Source: Candidatus Methanophagales archaeon (lineage in GTDB: Archaea > Halobacteriota > Syntropharchaeia > Alkanophagales > Methanospirareceae). Taken from it: a DNA stretch of 5,826 bases. Where the stretch lies: assembly GCA_023131215.1 (NCBI GenBank), contig JAGLZV010000135.1, positions 1 to 5,826 on the forward strand. Direction: 5' to 3'. Under the pieces are notes generated by a model that worked only from the letters and a program-made list of their open reading frames with translations, was not told where the DNA came from and searched no databases. The position numbers and the translations under genes are program-made. The stretch's first letter is position 1. Each line of letters starts with the position of its first letter. Of this stretch, positions 5,201 through 5,826 are shown piece after piece.

Positions 5201-5560
5201 TTAAGCAATAAGTATTAGATTCAATACTGCAATGATTGCCCATAAACCAGCGCCAATTCTTGGTATCCAATAATAAAGGAATCCTAAAGGCCCATTATAA
5301 ACAGAGGGATCATCTTTTGATGCAACTATCATAAGAACTGCAATTATGGCTACGATTCCAAAAATAAACAAGGAATCATCGGTATTTACAAAGTTTATAA
5401 CGCCTTTACGAATTAATCCATGACAACCAATAAAACTCGAGAACCAGCCGCTAATGGCCGCACTTCTTAAATCACCTATTCCCCTCATTTTTTTAACAAG
5501 ATACAAAGCAATTACCCATGATATTACCCCACCCAAAGCCCAAAGATCAATTGAAACCAT
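5201..5560 (-). CDS. Small multi-spanning membrane protein, function unknown
   Basis: I do not recognise this 119-residue protein. Hydrophobic segments lie at about residues 5-22 (IDLWALGGVISWVIALYL), 63-80 (SLFIFGIVAIIAVLMIVA) and 101-118 (RIGAGLWAIIAVLNLILI), with a weaker one at 33-50. The basic cluster KKMRG after the first segment suggests that loop is cytoplasmic, with the N-terminus outside. A DDPSVYNGPLGFLYYWIPR loop precedes the last segment. There is no cleavable signal peptide, lipobox or catalytic motif. The start at ATG 5560 is well supported by a strong ribosome site. It is convergent with the repeat-protein gene, 91 nt between stops, so the two are not an operon. The 5110-5200 gap shows no clear terminator or gene. 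The coding call is good; function is open. Confidence 0.75.
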   Translation of the reverse strand: MVSIDLWALGGVISWVIALYLVKKMRGIGDLRSAAISGWFSSFIGCHGLIRKGVINFVNTDDSLFIFGIVAIIAVLMIVASKDDPSVYNGPLGFLYYWIPRIGAGLWAIIAVLNLILIA

Positions 5561-5566
5561 GTTCTA

Positions 5567-5574
5567 CCCTCCTT
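5567..5574 (-). promoter_or_regulatory. Strong Shine-Dalgarno site of the membrane-protein gene
   Basis: The complement reads AAGGAGGG six bases before ATG 5560, a near-complete anti-16S match. It fixes the start and is the strongest such site in the window. Confidence 0.85.
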
Positions 5575-5739
5575 GCATGCACAGCCACATACCCCATACT
5601 TAAGTGCTTGAATCTATAACATAAAAAGTTTAGGTATAGGATTTGGACGTATGCCTCTCGTGACGATAGTCCTTTCTTGTCCCTCTCCCTATCCCTCGCT
5701 TTCATTAGCCCCTATCCTTTTAAGACAAATATTGATTTT

Positions 5740-5811
5740 AAAAGTCAGTCATCACCCTGTACTGGTCTATCTCCTAAAAATCAGTCGTAACTCGGAACTG
5801 GTCTACCTCTT
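5740..5811. repeat. Two imperfect 36-bp tandem repeats at the right edge
   Basis: Units 5740-5775 and 5776-5811 match at 28 of 36 positions, with no gaps. Shared blocks are TCAGTC (5745 and 5781) and ACTGGTCTA (5761 and 5797). On the complement both units read as one peptide pattern ending in a stop: EVDQFRVTTDF then TAG (5774-5776), and EIDQYRVMTDF then TAA (5738-5740). There are no spacers, so this is not a CRISPR. The array may continue beyond the window. Between here and 5575 the sequence holds a pyrimidine-rich run (about 5670-5702) and an A/T stretch near 5610-5632 that may serve the membrane-protein promoter. Confidence 0.7.
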
Positions 5812-5826
5812 CTACGCCCATCCTCT
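5774..5826 (-). other. End of an open frame entering from the right edge (doubtful)
   Basis: Read on the complement, the last 53 bases are open and end MGVEEVDQFRVTTDF then TAG. This could be the C-terminus of a gene outside the window or a decayed fragment. The same ending, in diverged form, recurs 36 bp further on. Too little is visible to name a product. Confidence 0.25.

Noticed and set aside
5547..5705. A 52-residue minus-strand frame (ATG 5705 to TGA 5547) starting MKARDRERDKKGLSSREAY
   Set aside because: It runs through the promoter and ribosome site of the membrane-protein gene and overlaps its start out of frame. The charged beginning follows from a purine-rich run, and no family is recognisable.
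5740..5811. CRISPR array at the right edge
   Set aside because: The 36-bp units are directly adjacent with no spacers and differ at eight positions.

Overview
The window is archaeal. The evidence is an archaeal/eukaryotic-type ribosomal protein uL6, subunit D of an A-type (archaeal) ATP synthase, AT-rich TATA-like elements close to start codons, and genes that mostly lack strong Shine-Dalgarno sites. The protein style (uL6, HisD, HicBA modules) fits a euryarchaeote of the methanogen/methanotroph kind. A lineage such as ANME-1/Methanophagales is only a guess that I cannot test here.

Layout. Positions 1-677 (minus) hold the N-terminal half of histidinol dehydrogenase (hisD), cut by the window edge. 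Across a short divergent AT-rich promoter region lie rpl6 (754-1341, plus) and atpD (1396-2043, plus), a pair of housekeeping genes out of their usual operon settings. A hairpin follows atpD. Then comes a minus-strand toxin-antitoxin cassette, read right to left: hicB (2644-2892), hicA (2420-2647, 4-nt overlap) and a broken ribbon-helix-helix (RHH) antitoxin-like gene (2166-2415) with one in-frame stop and one frameshift. The hicB promoter carries a 9-bp direct repeat around its TATA-like element, a likely operator. A gene-free stretch of about 300 bases (2899-3213) contains two inverted repeats and no convincing gene.

The centrepiece is a 631-residue protein (3214-5109, plus). It has five copies of a 77-residue repeat with an exactly constant period, followed by an alpha/beta domain that looks like a degenerate PD-(D/E)XK nuclease-like fold and a helical tail. 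I do not recognise a characterised function for it. The repeat resembles one I recall from uncharacterised Firmicutes proteins. A nucleic-acid-related, possibly defence-related, role is inference. A small multi-spanning membrane protein (5201-5560, minus) lies convergent to it and has the one textbook Shine-Dalgarno site in the window. The right edge carries two imperfect 36-bp tandem repeats and the end of an open frame entering from outside.

How the parts relate. hisD, rpl6 and atpD are unrelated housekeeping functions (histidine synthesis, ribosome, ATP synthase). The block 2166-5109 looks like an accessory island beside them: a TA cassette, a decayed gene, inverted repeats and an internally duplicated orphan protein. 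The hicBA promoter and the promoter of the repeat protein face away from each other across 2893-3213.
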